A stretch of DNA of 64,000 bases from Hygrophila difformis (GCA_030278955.1 JAOANR010000003.1:55400902-55464901), one strand, 5' to 3'; counted from the first letter of the stretch, positions 18,451-30,771 are shown. Program-made: numbers and translations. Notes: generated by a model not told the origin, from the letters alone.

Positions 18451-20548
18451 TGTTTCTCTACAGGCTTAGCATCTTTTTGCCAAATTTTTATTCTCCATCT
18501 CACCCTATTAATTAATTGAACCTTTATATTAATATTTTGAGGTTGAAATCCAATGATCTCAACCCATGATTAATTTGATATAAAGAACTTTGTTCAATTT
18601 CCCATTAAAAGACTCTTCTATAAAAATTAAACTCTAATGATCTAAGTATATAATCCGGACTGTAATTAATTAATTAATTATGGAATGAGTGATTATTTAG
18701 ACATAAAGAGTAATTATGGATTAATTTCCATATCCTTGCATGAGAAACCAATGTCTCTCATACAAAATGATCCAAAAATATTTTCTTTTATTTATTTTGT
18801 CTCTTCCGTGTTGAGTGAAACATCTAGTAAGGAATATATCAGACTAATGTTGGCGGGTATTCCCACACGGATAACTAGCTCGTAGTCTGTATATTAATTA
18901 CTAGATGTTATTTTGCATGGTCCGGATAGTGGTCGGTGGAAGCCTTGGCGGTTCGTCCATCTGGGATTTTAATAGCTGCTCAGCTGACTCCTATTCGAAT
19001 ACAGTTTCTATTTAGTTTTCTTAATTTCAAACCTGAATTTCGAGCTGTAATGTTATCCAACGGTGTCGATCAACATTGTTTGAATAGTTTTACAGTAAGA
19101 AAACATGTAGGTTTTTCTCTCATTTCACAGATAGTAGAAACCTTGATGATAGCGATCACTATCAATTAAGGCTTTCTGCTGTCTAGAACCATCCCACCTG
19201 GAATAGCCAGGACCTGGATAGCAGATGTTTGCGGTCCGGATTATCCTGATTATTTTTGTCATCTTTTTAGCCAAAATAAATTCTTCTCATCTCCGGCTAT
19301 TTCATCTTTGTGTTCCAACTTCTGTCTAAACCCACCTTATATTTTGGGTTAATTTAATTTTACACTTCCCTATAAAATTATGCATGATAATATTATGTAA
19401 CTATTGTGGTCTTATTATTTTGGGACCCTTCCCTTGGACATAGGAGTCTTGATTTGAATCAGATGTTTCACAGTAAATTTCCAACAAAAATTCATTTATA
19501 AAATCCGGATCTGAGTAAGGGATAAATTCCTTAGCTATGACTAATTCATATTCGACTGGGGGTTGATTTTGGGAAATTAGAAGCAGAGTCAGCGATTAGG
19601 TCTCACCTAGACTGAAAGGGTCTGTGTTCTTATTGAGAGTCTAGTACCTGTTTAGGGAATGATTTTCAAATCTTTTATTTTCCAAAATTGCTGTATGTTG
19701 GAAATCTTATATTAAATATTGCACCGACTTAGAGTCCACTTGGATTCAGATGAGGTGTAATAGATAATACTAGAAGAACAACATGTGGGCCTTGGTTATT
19801 TTCTAAGGTAGGGTTGAGTTCCTTTCAACTGCTATCGTCTTCTGCCAAAGCCCATTTTTTAGTCCTGAGTGAGTGCATCCGGAATGAACTAATTTATTAG
19901 TTTATTTCATTAGTTTGTATCTCATAACCACCCGACGGGAGGTGAACACTGCGAGCGGTTCACCGAGAATGGGAAATTCTTGATCCACACCCGGTCATTC
20001 CGACTGGGGGCTTTCTTTTACTACCAGGGTCAAACCTTCAAAAACCTCCGAGTGATAGGATTTTATATGCTTTCTTTACCGCTTTCTTTTTACTGCTTTC
20101 TTTTAACTGCTTTCTTAGAGGACACTCGGTTGTATTGAGAGTTGTGTAACTACTACAAGGACTGAGAGTTAAGGGATAGTTCAGGGCTTAATTAGAATCT
20201 TTGGGAGTGACATGGGGGAATGATAGCAGTACTTGATACTTCAATAAGTGATTTGTCAGGTGTTGCTTGTCCACCACAGATGGCTGACATACTCTCGCAA
20301 TGCATTGCAAGAGGAGTTATAAGTTTGTGGTATCTTAGAGTTTGTTTTCTTAAGAGCATGTAAACTCTTACTGTAAGTACCTGTCTGTTAAAGGGAACAT
20401 GGTATAGAGAGCATGAGAATTAGCTAACTGAATGGATTATCCCAAGCTAAGATCTGTGTAACAAAATGGAAGTTTAACTGTGTTTTCATCTAAATCTTGT
20501 TCAATCTTTATTATTTTCTCCCTCTCCCTTCTGTCTCATTTTAAATCT

Positions 20549-20694
20549 GCTTTCTTAGAATAATCTTAATCGCTTTCTTAGATAAATTTTATCGCTTTCT
20601 TAGATTAATTTTATTGCTTTCTTAGATTAAATTTAATTCGCTTTCTAGAATAATTTTATCTGCTTTATTTTAATTGCTTTCATAGCTTAGTTTA
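20549..20694 (+). repeat. Tandem gctttcttagattaa-type repeats in the LTR
   Basis: About seven imperfect units of roughly 20-23 bp built on GCTTTCTTAGA(T)TAATTTTAT. Repeated at about 54769-54905 in the other LTR. Confidence 0.7.
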
Positions 20695-20837
20695 CATTCT
20701 GTCAAGTAGATTATAATCAAACACAAACTTGAATCGAGTAACCGAGTGGAAAATCTTAGTAAACGACGTGGGCCCTGCTTCTATCGCACATCCTCCAGTG
20801 AACGATCCGGTCTTACTATAAATTACTGCAATTTTTG

Positions 20838-21226
20838 ACACCGTGCGCTTTCGGGCTACAGTTTCTTAACACGAGTAATAAAAACATGACAATCTATAAA
20901 TATATCCATAATCCCAACTCCGCCTTCATAAATTGGTTTCATTAAATAAAATTGAAAACCAGGATTATTACATTTCAGAAAATACTCATGCAGTGGGAAC
21001 TTGTCAAAAGTTACATGGCAAGGATCTTCAAGACACGAAACTGTCAAAAGTTTCATGCCGGGGAGGTCCATAACGCCGTTTGAACTCAAAGTTTCCCATC
21101 ATGAGTAATAAAAAGTGAAATATATCCTTATACCCCCTTCCCATGAATCATAACTCTTTTCATTTAATAAATTTAACCTGGGATATTTTAGAAAATACTC
21201 GTGTGCGGAAATTGTCAAAAGTTTCA
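20838..21226 (+). repeat. Imperfect tandem LTR-end/primer-site-like modules
   Basis: Several units resemble the true LTR-end plus primer junction: ttgacaccgtgcgctttcgg (about 20835), gtcaaaagttacatggcaagga (about 21002), gtcaaaagtttcatgccgggga (about 21042), then the real end gtcaaaagtttca|TGGCGCC at 21226. Blocks around them (gaaaatactc, gagtaataaaaa) also repeat. Confidence 0.6.
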
Positions 21227-21244
21227 TGGCGCCGTTGCCGGGGA
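21227..21244 (+). promoter_or_regulatory. Primer-binding site of the Athila-like element
   Basis: TGGCGCCGTTGCCGGGGA begins at the base after the LTR end, with no spacer. It matches the tRNA-Asp-type primer site typical of Athila-group plant elements. Confidence 0.85.
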
Positions 21245-21764
21245 GGATGCAGCGTCGTTTATTAAGAGAATTACACTCCTGATTACTCATAGCTAGTTAG
21301 TGTAGTTTATTTATTTACTACAGAACAGAGAAGTACCCTCAAATTAACTAAACATTTAGAGTACTTAGAGTACTAAGACTCTAAATGTGAGGATGTTGAT
21401 TTGAGGAGAAAACCTAACCAATCGGGTATTTATCTACTTTGCAGGAATTCCCGAACCACCAAAAAGAAGGAGCAGAAAAATAGCATGGAAAACCAGGTTC
21501 TTGGTTGGGTAAATTCCACAAATCTAAGAAAATATTCCCGGAATTTAAAGCAATTTAAAATCCGGAATAAATTTCGCAGATAAATGGAGCCAACCCGACC
21601 TAATTTTGTGCAAGTAGATTGATTTAAATTCCAGCCCAATATTTTGAATTTACTTGGACTGAATTAATTCAGACCCAAGGCAAATAAAATGGACTCAAGC
21701 CCAAACATCACAATTGGGCCCAGTCCGTTAAAAATTTGAAAATTCAAAATAAAATGTCGTGGAA
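21245..21764 (+). other. Leader of the Athila-like element, non-coding
   Basis: Only short frames. Holds the motif aaatgtgaggatgttgat (21383-21400), which also spans the internal/LTR junction at 40862-40879, and an acceptor-like tttgcag at 21438-21444. Confidence 0.5.
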
Positions 21765-22155
21765 TCCCTTCTGTGTCGCGGGACACTGCCCCGCGCCCAA
21801 AAGGAGAATCGCGACACAGTTTCCCCCTTGTAGTGAAGTCCGTGTCGTGGAATGGCCACTTTGTCGCGGGACACTGCCTCGCGACCCGGCTCACTTCCGC
21901 GACCAGATTTCACTTGTCCCTGAGTAATGCTTGTCGCGGTCGCGATACACCGTGTCGCGGACCACTGTTCCGCGACCGGGCACAGTTCCGCGACACGATT
22001 TGCACTTAACCCCTTTCTTTCTCCAACTTGGTCACGATACCCCCAGTCGAGGAGCGTTGCTCCGCGACCAAATGCCATACTCCGCGACACCTCTAATGTC
22101 GCCGAGCCCAGTCGAGGAACCCTGTTCCACGACAATGGGCTAGGGTTCCACGACT
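21765..22155. repeat. GTCGCGG hairpin cluster in the element leader
   Basis: Dense gtcgcggg, tccgcgac and gtcgagga units in both orientations, like the clusters in the LTR. It sits just upstream of a TATTTAAA box and the first predicted exon. Confidence 0.7.
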
Positions 22156-22165
22156 GGCCCATCAG

Positions 22166-22173
22166 TATTTAAA
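22166..22173 (+). promoter_or_regulatory. Putative internal promoter TATA-like box
   Basis: TATTTAAA followed about 30 bp later by a CT-rich stretch ending in ctacacttcc. It lies between the leader hairpin cluster and the ATG at 22328. The same module order (hairpin cluster, then TATA) occurs in the LTR, which supports a second promoter. Inference only. Confidence 0.4.
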
Positions 22174-22327
22174 CCCCCTCTTCTCCCTCTTCTTCCCTAC
22201 ACTTCCAACACTTAAGAGTTTTTTTCGAAATCCTCTCGTCTGAAACTGCCTCCCCCGAAGCACGCCACCGTGTTCTTCGCAACCCATTTCCGACCAAACT
22301 CAGGCGAAACTCTGTCCGATTGTCGCC

Positions 22328-22371
22328 ATGGAACCCTCATCTTCCTCGTCTTCGAAAAAGGCCAAACCCTG
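22328..22371 (+). CDS. Predicted exon 1 of the Athila-like element's spliced ORF
   Basis: The ATG is in a good context (gtcgccATGG) and opens a 44-nt exon coding MEPSSSSSSKKAKP plus two bases of the next codon. It ends at a strong donor, TG|GTAAGC (22372). Two bases carried over plus the first G of the exon at 35014 complete a Trp codon and place the long downstream frame in phase. The Ser run and KKAK basic patch could be a small nuclear-targeting head. The exon is too short to be secure by itself. Support comes from donor, acceptor, phase and position all agreeing. Confidence 0.55.
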
Positions 22372-22555
22372 GTAAGCATTCTCGGGCCCTTGTTTTCGCG
22401 ATTTTGGGGATTTTCGTGTTCTGACTCACGATAGTGTGTAAATGGGTTCCCATGTGTTACTTCTCCACTGTTCGAGTTTGGTTTTGAGGATTGTTAGTTG
22501 TGGGCATTGTTTATGTGAATTCTGTGTCGCGGTGGGTGTGGGGCGAGCATGATTG

Positions 22556-22560
22556 AGGGG
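22556..22560. repeat. TSD of the Tekay element, left (AGGGG)
   Basis: AGGGG just before TGTAACACC; repeated at 33799-33803. Confidence 0.9.
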
Positions 22561-25148
22561 TGTAACACCCCGGTTTTTGGTAACCCAGGTCGGGATGTCA
22601 CCGCCACATCTCCCTAGTAAGACACGGTTTCTCCGAGCTTACTAAAGAGATGCAAGGCTAGGTATTGCAGTGTTTAAAATATTTAAAGCATACAAAATAG
22701 CCCATACAATATAAATCGAAAATAATAATAGCATAGCGCAGCGGAAATATTTAGTTTAGTACAGTATCGCAGCGGAAAATTTAAATAGGGCCGACATGGC
22801 CAAAACACGGGTTAAACAGGCCCGTTCAGAATATAGTCTAAGTACGAAATTTAAAAGCAAAATAAAAGTTCCCAAAATCCCATGCATGATTCGTGCTCAC
22901 ACATGCTCATTCCACATATTCTGTACAGAAAGGAATAAAAACGGTTTTGATCAGCAAAATTGCTGAGTAAGTTAACACATGCATGATCGTAGGGTTTAAA
23001 AGCCATACTTTAATAATTTAACAAAAGCATGATAATAACATAATATTTGATTTCATATAATCCATATCATATAGCACAATCTATCTCAGGCTCTATTTAA
23101 TAACACATATCACATGGTTTCATCATAAAAGCCATAATTTTTAAATAAGACATTTAAATAATTCAATTGGACAACACTATAATTTAATCTAGTTTAATTT
23201 AATTTAGAATCCCCATTACATTCCCGATTTGGTATCTCAAGTTTCACGATAAAGATCGCGATGTCAACAAGTTTAGCCGGTAGCCCGGCGGCCGCAGCCG
23301 TATCAGCCATACCCAGTACCACTCCGGAGCCTCGGGAAACCCATACGGATATTCACGAGAGTGTAGGCTCTAAGTTTCGCCGTTTTGGCAATATCACATT
23401 TCAAGTATAGCGCGCGGGGTCACCATCGTCCATTACGGCACGAAGTGAATCGTTAGGGGGCACCCTGCAGAGCACTCACCCCTAATTTTAATTTATCAAG
23501 TTTGTAAGGGGATTTAGTTTTTAAAATCTGCCTTCCAATGTATTAATTTAGAAGCAATATCTCAATTCGTTTCAACCCTAAAGGTTAATTCCATGTTTCA
23601 ACAAGATTTCAAAATTTCGTTTCGGTAAATCACAGTTTACTCCAAAATTCGTCTAAAATCAGATTTAATTCCAAAAATTCCAAAATTTCATATCTGACTC
23701 GGAAACATCAAGATCTACAACTTTCGTGTTTTAACTTTTTCAATCCGAGATACCTAAGTAGGTCAAAAACGCTAATTTTTGCATAACAAGAAATCTGTCC
23801 GAGTTTACAGGTCACAGTTTAAAGATTTCAAGTTCTAACATATCAATTCAACTCCAAATTTAATGAAATTTGACAGGGATCATCTTAAGACATTTATCTA
23901 CAACTTTCATGTTCGGCCAAAGATCTAAAACAGCCTAGCTCCTATCTCAAAAACGTGATCAAGATCATTCCTAAGTTCTGTCCAAGATTTCAAGATCTAG
24001 ATTCCAACAGTTCGGTTTCAACGGGTTTTCACATATCAAATCAACTCCAAAAATTCTCAAATTTTTACAGTAGCTAGGTCTAAGTCTTAGGAACGTTTTT
24101 TGTCTTTTAAGTTTTTCCGTTTGAGTTCGTTTTAAAGGTCGGAAAAATTCAACAATTCTGTTGCGTCGGTAGAAAACAAAAGTAGACAGATTTATGATTC
24201 TTGTCAAATCTTTTAGGTTTCGAATGTTTTAAAATCTCCCAAAACCATGTAAGGTTAACTTACAGTGTCTATGAACGTCGGGAATGTCCAATTCGGAGGC
24301 GTGGCTTCCAGATCACCGTTTCTCCTCTCCGTTCGTCGGGTTCTACGATCTAGATTCGATACGGGGGTATAGAAAGAAAAAGAAGATGATTAGGATTCGT
24401 TTTCGAATCGTTTATTGAATAGAGATTGAACCGAGACTTACCACGACTATGGAGGTCTGTTGCGAACTCGTCCACAGCGTTCGTCTTGGTTTCGTGCCTC
24501 CGACGACTCCGGATTAGGGTTTCGAACGTATAGAGTGCTTTAGGGTTTCGTAAACTTGTTCGGGGCTCCTAAGGGGCTTATTTATAGAATACTAAGTCCC
24601 TAGGGCGTCCACGGCCGACCTAGAACTCTGGAGTCGAGAGGTGTTCAACCGAAAGTCGAAAAATCCGCGTTCGGGTGAGAGATTCACGCAACAAACGAAT
24701 CTGTGGGTTGGCGCGGTCGTGGCGCGGCAAACCCCTTCCAGCGCGCGGCCACCGCGCCGTCTACGCCTGGACTTCGGTCCGGGCGGGTCGTGCGATCCGT
24801 CGTGCTTTTCCGCCTCTCTTTCGGGTTTCTATCCCTCTATGCTTCCGAATTCCGATTCCCGGGGTATATTCGGGTTCATACCTTCTCTCTAATTTTTATT
24901 CTTAGTCCAGTTGGATGTTTTGGACTCGAATACTCGAGTTCATTAGTGTCGGGTTTTGGTGTACCATTTAACCATTTAATTAAATTCCTTTAATTCCTTT
25001 TTAAGTAAAAATCTCATTTCTCATTTCCTTATATTTATTTATTTATTTATTTGCTGGATTGTTTATTTATTTATCGCATTTATTTTATTTATTATTTATT
25101 TATTTAATTATTGCTTTATTTTATGTTGGAAAATTCTCGGGTATTACA
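22561..25148 (-). repeat. 3' LTR of the Tekay element
   Basis: 2588 bp, TGTAACACC...GTATTACA on the plus strand. Short frames inside it have identical copies at +8650, in the other LTR. An (ATTT)n microsatellite lies at about 25030-25125. Confidence 0.95.
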
Positions 25149-25161
25149 GTCTACCCTCCTT
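25149..25161 (-). promoter_or_regulatory. Polypurine tract of the Tekay element
   Basis: Plus-strand gtctaccctcctt is aaggagggtagac on the coding strand, directly before the 3' LTR. Confidence 0.85.
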
Positions 25162-25377
25162 AAGAATCAACTTCGTCCTCGAAGTTGTGTTTCGGCCTTT
25201 CTCGTCTCGTGCTAAGGTCTTGTGTTTGTTTTATTATGTTGTGACTGAACTTAGAATTAAAACTTCTAAGCTGCCTACGTACCCGGTAAAGGGATCAAGC
25301 CATAACGTAGTTCAAAAGTTTACAAGATTGCCCGAAAAATTAGGGGGTATGACATCCTCTCCCCCTTAAGATTGCAG

Positions 25378-28300
25378 TTATGTCCCCATAACTGTGTCGG
25401 TATCGGTTTGGAACAATGTCGGGTATCGTTCCCTCATGTCGGATTCTACTTCCCAAGTTGCCGTCTCACTTTCGTGGTTTGACCAAAGAACCTTGATCAT
25501 TTTGATGGTTTTGTTCCTCGTTACTCGTTCCTTAGTATCGAGAATACGCACTGGGACTTCTTCGTAAGTCAAATCTTCATCGAGCTCAATTATCTCTGGT
25601 TGAAGTACATGTGTCGGGTCCGGCACATACTTCTTTAGTTGTGAGACATGGAAGACATTGTGAACTCTATCTAGGTGTGGCGGTAAAGCCAATCGGTAGG
25701 CTAGAGTTCCGACTCGTTCTAGAATTTCGTAAGGTCCTATGTATCGCGGACTTAACTTCCCTCGTTTGCCAAAGCGCATCACCCCCTTCATGGGTGATAT
25801 CTTTAGCATGACCCTATCTCCCACTTGAAATTCTAGGTCTCGTCGTCTCACGTCGGCATAACTCTTTTGACGGTCTTGAGCGGCTTTCATCTTCCCTTGG
25901 ATCACTTTGATTTGTTGAGCCATGTCTTCGATAAGTTGTGGTCCCACTACCACGGACTTATCGTTTTCTTCCCAGCTCAAAGGGCTTCGGCACTTTCGTC
26001 CATACAATGCCTCGAAAGGTGCCATGCCGATACTCGCATGGTAACTATTATTATAGGAAAACTCAATCAAGGGTAAATGAGATTCCCAATTCCCTTTGAA
26101 TTCCAACACGCATGCTCTCAGCATGTCTTCTAGTGTTTGGATTGTTCTCTCAGTTTGTCCATCCGTCATCGGGTGGAATGCGGTGCTCATCTTGATTTGA
26201 GTACCGAGAGCTTTTTGTAACTCCGTCCAGAAATGAGAGACAAATCTACTGTCTCTATCGGAAATGATATCATGTGGTACTCCATGTCGCCGTACCACAT
26301 TATCAATGTAGGCTCGGGCCAATTGGTCCATAGTCCACGTGTCTTTCATTGGGATGAATATGGCTGTCTTCGTTAGCCTATCCACAATCACCCAAATCTT
26401 GTTCATGCCTTTAGGTGATCGGGGTAATCCCGAGACAAAGTCCATTGAGATGCTATCCCACTTCCAACTTGGAATCTCTAGTGGTTGCATCAATCCTAAG
26501 GGTTTATGTCGCACTGCCTTAACCTTTTGGCAGGTGAGACATCTCGCCACGAAATTTGCCACTTCCTTCTTCATTCCCGGCCACCAATAGATCTTCTTCA
26601 GATCTTTGTATAGCTTGTCACCTCCGGGATGTACGGAGTATGGCGTGTTGTGCCCTTCCTCCATCAACCTTTGCTTCAACTCGGCACATTTAAGAGGCAC
26701 ACACCATCTACCTTTGAAACGGATGCTCCCATCCTCGTGGACAGCAAATCCTATTGCCTTTCCTTCGGCAATATACCCTTTTATCTTCTCGAGTTTCGGA
26801 TCGCCCGGTTGAGCGAGTCGAATCTTGTCCAATATTGGAGTTTCTACGACCATGGCATTGACCGTTCCTCTCACTGTGCCAGGATGCACAAGTTCTAACT
26901 CCAATCTTGCCAAATCCATGTACAATGCCGGCAGAATTACCAACGAGTTTGCCACGTGTTGGGTTTTCCGACTTAGGGCATCGGCTACCACATTCGCCTT
27001 CCCCTCGTGGTATGCCATCTCTAAATCGTAGTCTTTAATAAGTTCCAACCACCTTCGCTGTCTCAAATTCAACTCCTTTTGAGTGAATATATATTTCAAG
27101 CTTTTGTGGTCGGTGAACATTCGACACTTCCGCCCATAAAGATAATGTCTCCATATCTTTAGAGCGAAAACGACCGCTGCCAACTCCAGGTCATGTGTCG
27201 GATAATTTTCCTCGTGAGGTTTTAGTTGGCGTGATGCATAGGCTACGACTCTCGAGTCTTGCATCAAAACACAACCTAAACCTTCCTTCGAAGCATCGCT
27301 ATATACTTCGAAGTCACCATTCTCTGATGGTAGTGTTAATACGGGTGTGGTTGTGAGTCGTTTCTTCAGCTCTTGAAACGATGTCTCACATGCTTCGGTC
27401 CACTCGTATTTTGCTCCTTTCTTAAGTAGCTGGGTCAAAGGACGTGCAATCCTTGAAAAGTCCTTCACGAATCGTCTATAATATCCGGCTAATCCAAGGA
27501 AACTCCTTATTTCCGTTGGACTTTTCGGAGTTGCCCATTCAGTCACGGCAGAAACTTTTGCCGGATCCACTGATACTCCATCGGCGGATACTATGTGTCC
27601 GAGAAATGCCACTTCTTTCAGCCAGAAGTCACATTTCGACAGCTTGCCGTATAGCTGATTTCTTCGCAGGATCTCCAACACTTGATGTAAGTGCTTCGCA
27701 TGCTCCTCCTCGCTCTTCGAGTAGATCAGGATGTCGTCGATGAACACTACGACGCACTGATCTAACAATTCTCGGAACACGTTGTTCATGAGATTCATGA
27801 ACATGGCCGGAGCATTTGTTAACCCGAAGGATAACACTGTGAACTCGTAATGGCCATATCGTGTTCGAAACGCCGTCTTTGGAATGTCCTTCTCGGCAAT
27901 CCTCAATTGATGATACCCAGATCGCAAATCGATCTTCGAGAATACTGAAGCTCCCTTCAGTTGATCAAACAGATCCTCTATTCTCGGTAGGGGGTATTTA
28001 TTCTTAATGGTCACTTGGTTTAGTCCTCGGTAATCTATGCAAAGACGTAATCCTCCGTCTTTCTTCTTGACAAATAAAACCGGTGCTCCCCAAGGGGACG
28101 TACTCGGTCTTATGTAACCTTTTCCCAATAGCTCCTCGAGTTGTTCCTTTAACTCCTTCATTTCCAGTGGTGCCATCCGGTACGGAGCTTTCGAGACAGG
28201 CTCTGTCCCCGGAATGAGATCTATCGTAAATTCAAGATCCCTCTCAGGTGGCATGCCCGGAACGTCTTCAGGGAACACGTCCGGGTATTCTCTCACCACT

Positions 28301-29180
28301 GGTATGCTATCAACCTTGTTCTCTTCCGCCTCAAGGTTGTGCACATAGCACGCATAGAGTTCATACCCTTTACGCATCAAGTTACTTAGTTTAAGTGCAC
28401 TAACGATTTTGTTACTTTTCTTAGGGGGGTGAGAGTAAAAGGTAACTCTCTTTCCCCTACTTTTTGACAAGGTGATCTTTTGCTTTTGGCATTCGATCAC
28501 CGCTTTATACTGGGATAGCCAATCCATCCCCAGTATGATGTCAAAGTCTCTTAAGTTAAATTCTACCAAGTTCGCGAAGAATTCTACGTTCTTTATCACT
28601 ATAGGAATTCCGTTATATCGTTTAGAGCAAGACACTACTTCTCCAGAAGGCAATTGAATTCCTAAGCTAATTCTCTCACACTTAGGTAGATCTAACTCAG
28701 GCACTATCCTTGATGCAATAATTGAGCAACTAGCTCCGGAATCAAATAAAATTCTAAGGGGTGTATTCAAAACATGAAATGTACCTGCCATCACTTCTCC
28801 TTGCGCAGGCACGTCCGCTTGGTTTACCACATTGAGCCTCCCCACAGGGCGTCCCTGATTGCCCTGCTGATTCCCGTTTGGCTGCTGATTTTGCTGTTGG
28901 TTTTGATTCTGCGGGGGCGGAGGTCGTTGGTTCTGGTTCTGGTTTTGCGGCCTATTTTGAGGGGGTCTGTACCCTTGGTTATTCCCATTTCGCCCGTTTT
29001 GGTTTTGAGGCTGCTCTTGCCCCGCGACCAAATCGTCCCTCTTCGTTATGTTCTCGAGCCTAGTTCGACATTCCCGTCGAACATGACCCATTCGACCGCA
29101 TCGGTAACAAGCGCCTTGTTGCGGGCATCCCCTTGCCAGATGTGGTCGTCCACATCGCGGGCAAGGCGGGTACCGGATCT
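25378..29180 (-). CDS. Tekay pol: zinc knuckles, protease, RT, RNase H, integrase, chromodomain
   Basis: The frame is open from 29316, but the true pol-phase coding probably begins near 29180, where it takes over from gag. Counting from 29316: CCHC knuckle (C70, C73, H78, C83), protease DSGAS at 192, RT core with LCIDYR (425-430) and catalytic FIDD at 525-528, RNase H with YSDAS at 672, integrase zinc finger (H892/H896, C926, C929), DDE core with D959, D1020 and E1056, and a chromodomain from about 1255 to the end (TATWE motif). The domain order RT-RH-INT is Gypsy. The chromodomain marks a chromovirus, whose integrase is directed to heterochromatin. All catalytic residues are present and the frame has no internal stop, so the enzymes may be active if pol is reached. 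Confidence 0.95.
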
Positions 29181-30109
29181 TCTTGATTGAACCTCCTTCC
29201 CGTGTTGTTTTGTTGGGGCCTATTCGACCCTCTACGCTGCTCGTTCCTTCCAGTGTTGTTATCGTTTCTCGAGTCTCGGCTTCTCTTGTCTTGAGGACCC
29301 CTGCTGGACTCCCCACTCACCCTTCTTTTCAGCTGCTGCACGCGTGCTACCGCTACAGCGCGATCGTATACGGCTTGCAAATCGGGGTAGTGTACTCCCG
29401 CGATCACTTCACGCACAGACAGGTTCAGTCCCATCTCGAATTTCTGTGCCTTTTCCGCATCAGTAGGTACTAGTCTTGGTGCGAACCTCACCAGCTCCTT
29501 GAAGCGGGTGTAGTATTCCTGCACCGTTTGGCTTCCTTGCTTCAACGACAGGAATTCTTCGTACATGGCAGCTTTGGTACTCAAGGGATAGAATCGATCC
29601 CTGAGTAGTTCCATCATCTCCATCCACGAATAAGGCTCGTCATCTTCAGTCAGTTTGGCTTGCGTTGCTTGCCACCAGTCGTCAGCTTCGCCTCCCAAGT
29701 AGTATGAAGCGACATGTACCCTTTCTCCTTCCGGACATTTGACCGCTCCCAGCAGCTTGTCAAAAGTTCGGATCCATTCTTCCAGTTTAGCTGGATCCTC
29801 CTCACCAGCATAGTGGGGCGGCTGGTAGGGATTCACCATCGCCAGGTAGTTAGGGCGAGCTTGGGGCGGAGGTACCGCCGCAGCTTGACTCTGGTTGACT
29901 TGCGCGTTTCCGAGCGCAATCAACACTTCCTCTATCGTCCTAAGACGATCGCCCACATTGTTCGGTGCGGGGGCGTCCTGCGCACCTTGGGGCTGTTCCT
30001 CATCAGGTTGGTTTGGTTCGGTGACGTTTGGTGGTGTTTCAGTAGGTGTTTCAGTGGTGGTTTGGGGAGCAGGTTGGGCTCTGCCTCTTCCTCTTCCTCT
30101 GGGTGCCAT
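29060..30109 (-). CDS. Tekay gag
   Basis: The start is set at [10 protein letters not shown] (ATG at 30107-30109); the frame is open to 30151. The protein has an RGRG head, a disordered Pro/Thr/Gln region, then a retrotransposon gag domain ([18 protein letters not shown], about residues 135-155 from that start, followed by [20 protein letters not shown]). The basic spacer then reaches [11 protein letters not shown] near 29165. The following zinc knuckles are read only in the pol frame, one base out of phase. In most Tekay elements gag and pol are one ORF, so a single-base change near 29165-29185 seems to have split them. Programmed frameshifting cannot be ruled out. Confidence 0.9.
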   Translation of the reverse strand: MAPRGRGRGRAQPAPQTTTETPTETPPNVTEPNQPDEEQPQGAQDAPAPNNVGDRLRTIEEVLIALGNAQVNQSQAAAVPPPQARPNYLAMVNPYQPPHYAGEEDPAKLEEWIRTFDKLLGAVKCPEGERVHVASYYLGGEADDWWQATQAKLTEDDEPYSWMEMMELLRDRFYPLSTKAAMYEEFLSLKQGSQTVQEYYTRFKELVRFAPRLVPTDAEKAQKFEMGLNLSVREVIAGVHYPDLQAVYDRAVAVARVQQLKRRVSGESSRGPQDKRSRDSRNDNNTGRNEQRRGSNRPQQNNTGRRFNQEDPVPALPAMWTTTSGKGMPATRRLLPMRSNGSCSTGMSN

Positions 30110-30373
30110 TCTGGTACAAATAAGATAGTTTAGGACTGATAAATTTAGCATATAGTCTAAGCAATTTGTATGAATGTATATGTGTGTAGTAATTTAGCAC
30201 GTGGTGCTTTGTTCGAACTAAGGAGCATCGTATGCTTCGAGGTTTTATTTTATTTTGGGTTTGTTTTGTTTTGATTTTAAAAAAAATAAATCGGCATTTT
30301 ATTTCCTCATAAGAAATTTTAGTACAAAAGTAGAAATATTTTTCTAGCAAGACAATGGCTAACAGTAGAATCT

Positions 30374-30742
30374 CTAGTGCCTCATGACGTCTCTCGGCGG
30401 GGTAGCAGGATCTTCCTCCGGATCTTCCTCCTCCGAACTCGGCGGTAGTAGATCGTCAAAGATGGTGTTTAAATCTTGCCCGTGGGCATCGATGTATTCC
30501 TTTAGTATTAAGTTTTGTGTAGTGAGGGTTTGGACTTGGCGCTCGAGTTGGTTTATGCGGTGATGATCCGCCTCTCTCAAGTTCAGGAAGTGCTGGAGGT
30601 CAGCTTCCCTTAAGTCTCCCATTTGGTGCAGATTTGCCTCCAAGTGAGCTATACGATTTTTCATTTGTTGTATGGTTTGTTGGGTGTCAAGGCGAGCGTT
30701 CATCATCTTGATCATCAACTGCATCATGTCTTGACTAGCCAT
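30374..30742 (-). CDS. Small coiled-coil ORF in the Tekay leader, upstream of gag
   Basis: 122 codons starting MASQDMMQLM and ending RDVMRH. Residues about 15-90 are heptad-rich (IAHLEANL, INQLERQVQTL, LILKEYI) and predict a coiled coil. An acidic/Pro tail (SSEEEDPEEDP) follows. It lies about 460 bp downstream of the primer site and 265 bp before gag. Another element in this window (42005-52020) has a coiled-coil ORF at the same distance from its primer site. I do not recognise a named family. An accessory protein or a leader-encoded regulator are both possible. Confidence 0.55.
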   Translation of the reverse strand: MASQDMMQLMIKMMNARLDTQQTIQQMKNRIAHLEANLHQMGDLREADLQHFLNLREADHHRINQLERQVQTLTTQNLILKEYIDAHGQDLNTIFDDLLPPSSEEEDPEEDPATPPRDVMRH

Positions 30743-30771
30743 CTAGCGCAAGCAAGAGATCTAAGTTAATA

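Larger units (their letters stand above)
16642..21226 (+). repeat. 5' LTR of the Athila-like element
   Basis: 4585 bp from TGATAATGG to GTTTCA. It has a TATAAATA box at 17358-17365, clusters of GTCGCGG hairpins at about 16985-17285 and 17985-18450, tandem gctttctta repeats near 20549-20694, and a set of LTR-end/primer-site-like repeats at 20838-21226. It matches 40876-42004 plus 52026-55446 with many single-base differences and a few indels. Confidence 0.9.

Noticed and set aside
23971..24993. Open frames of 76-96 codons in this region and their exact copies at 32621-33643
   Set aside because: They lie inside the two Tekay LTRs. Identity reflects LTR duplication, not gene duplication, and no domain is seen.
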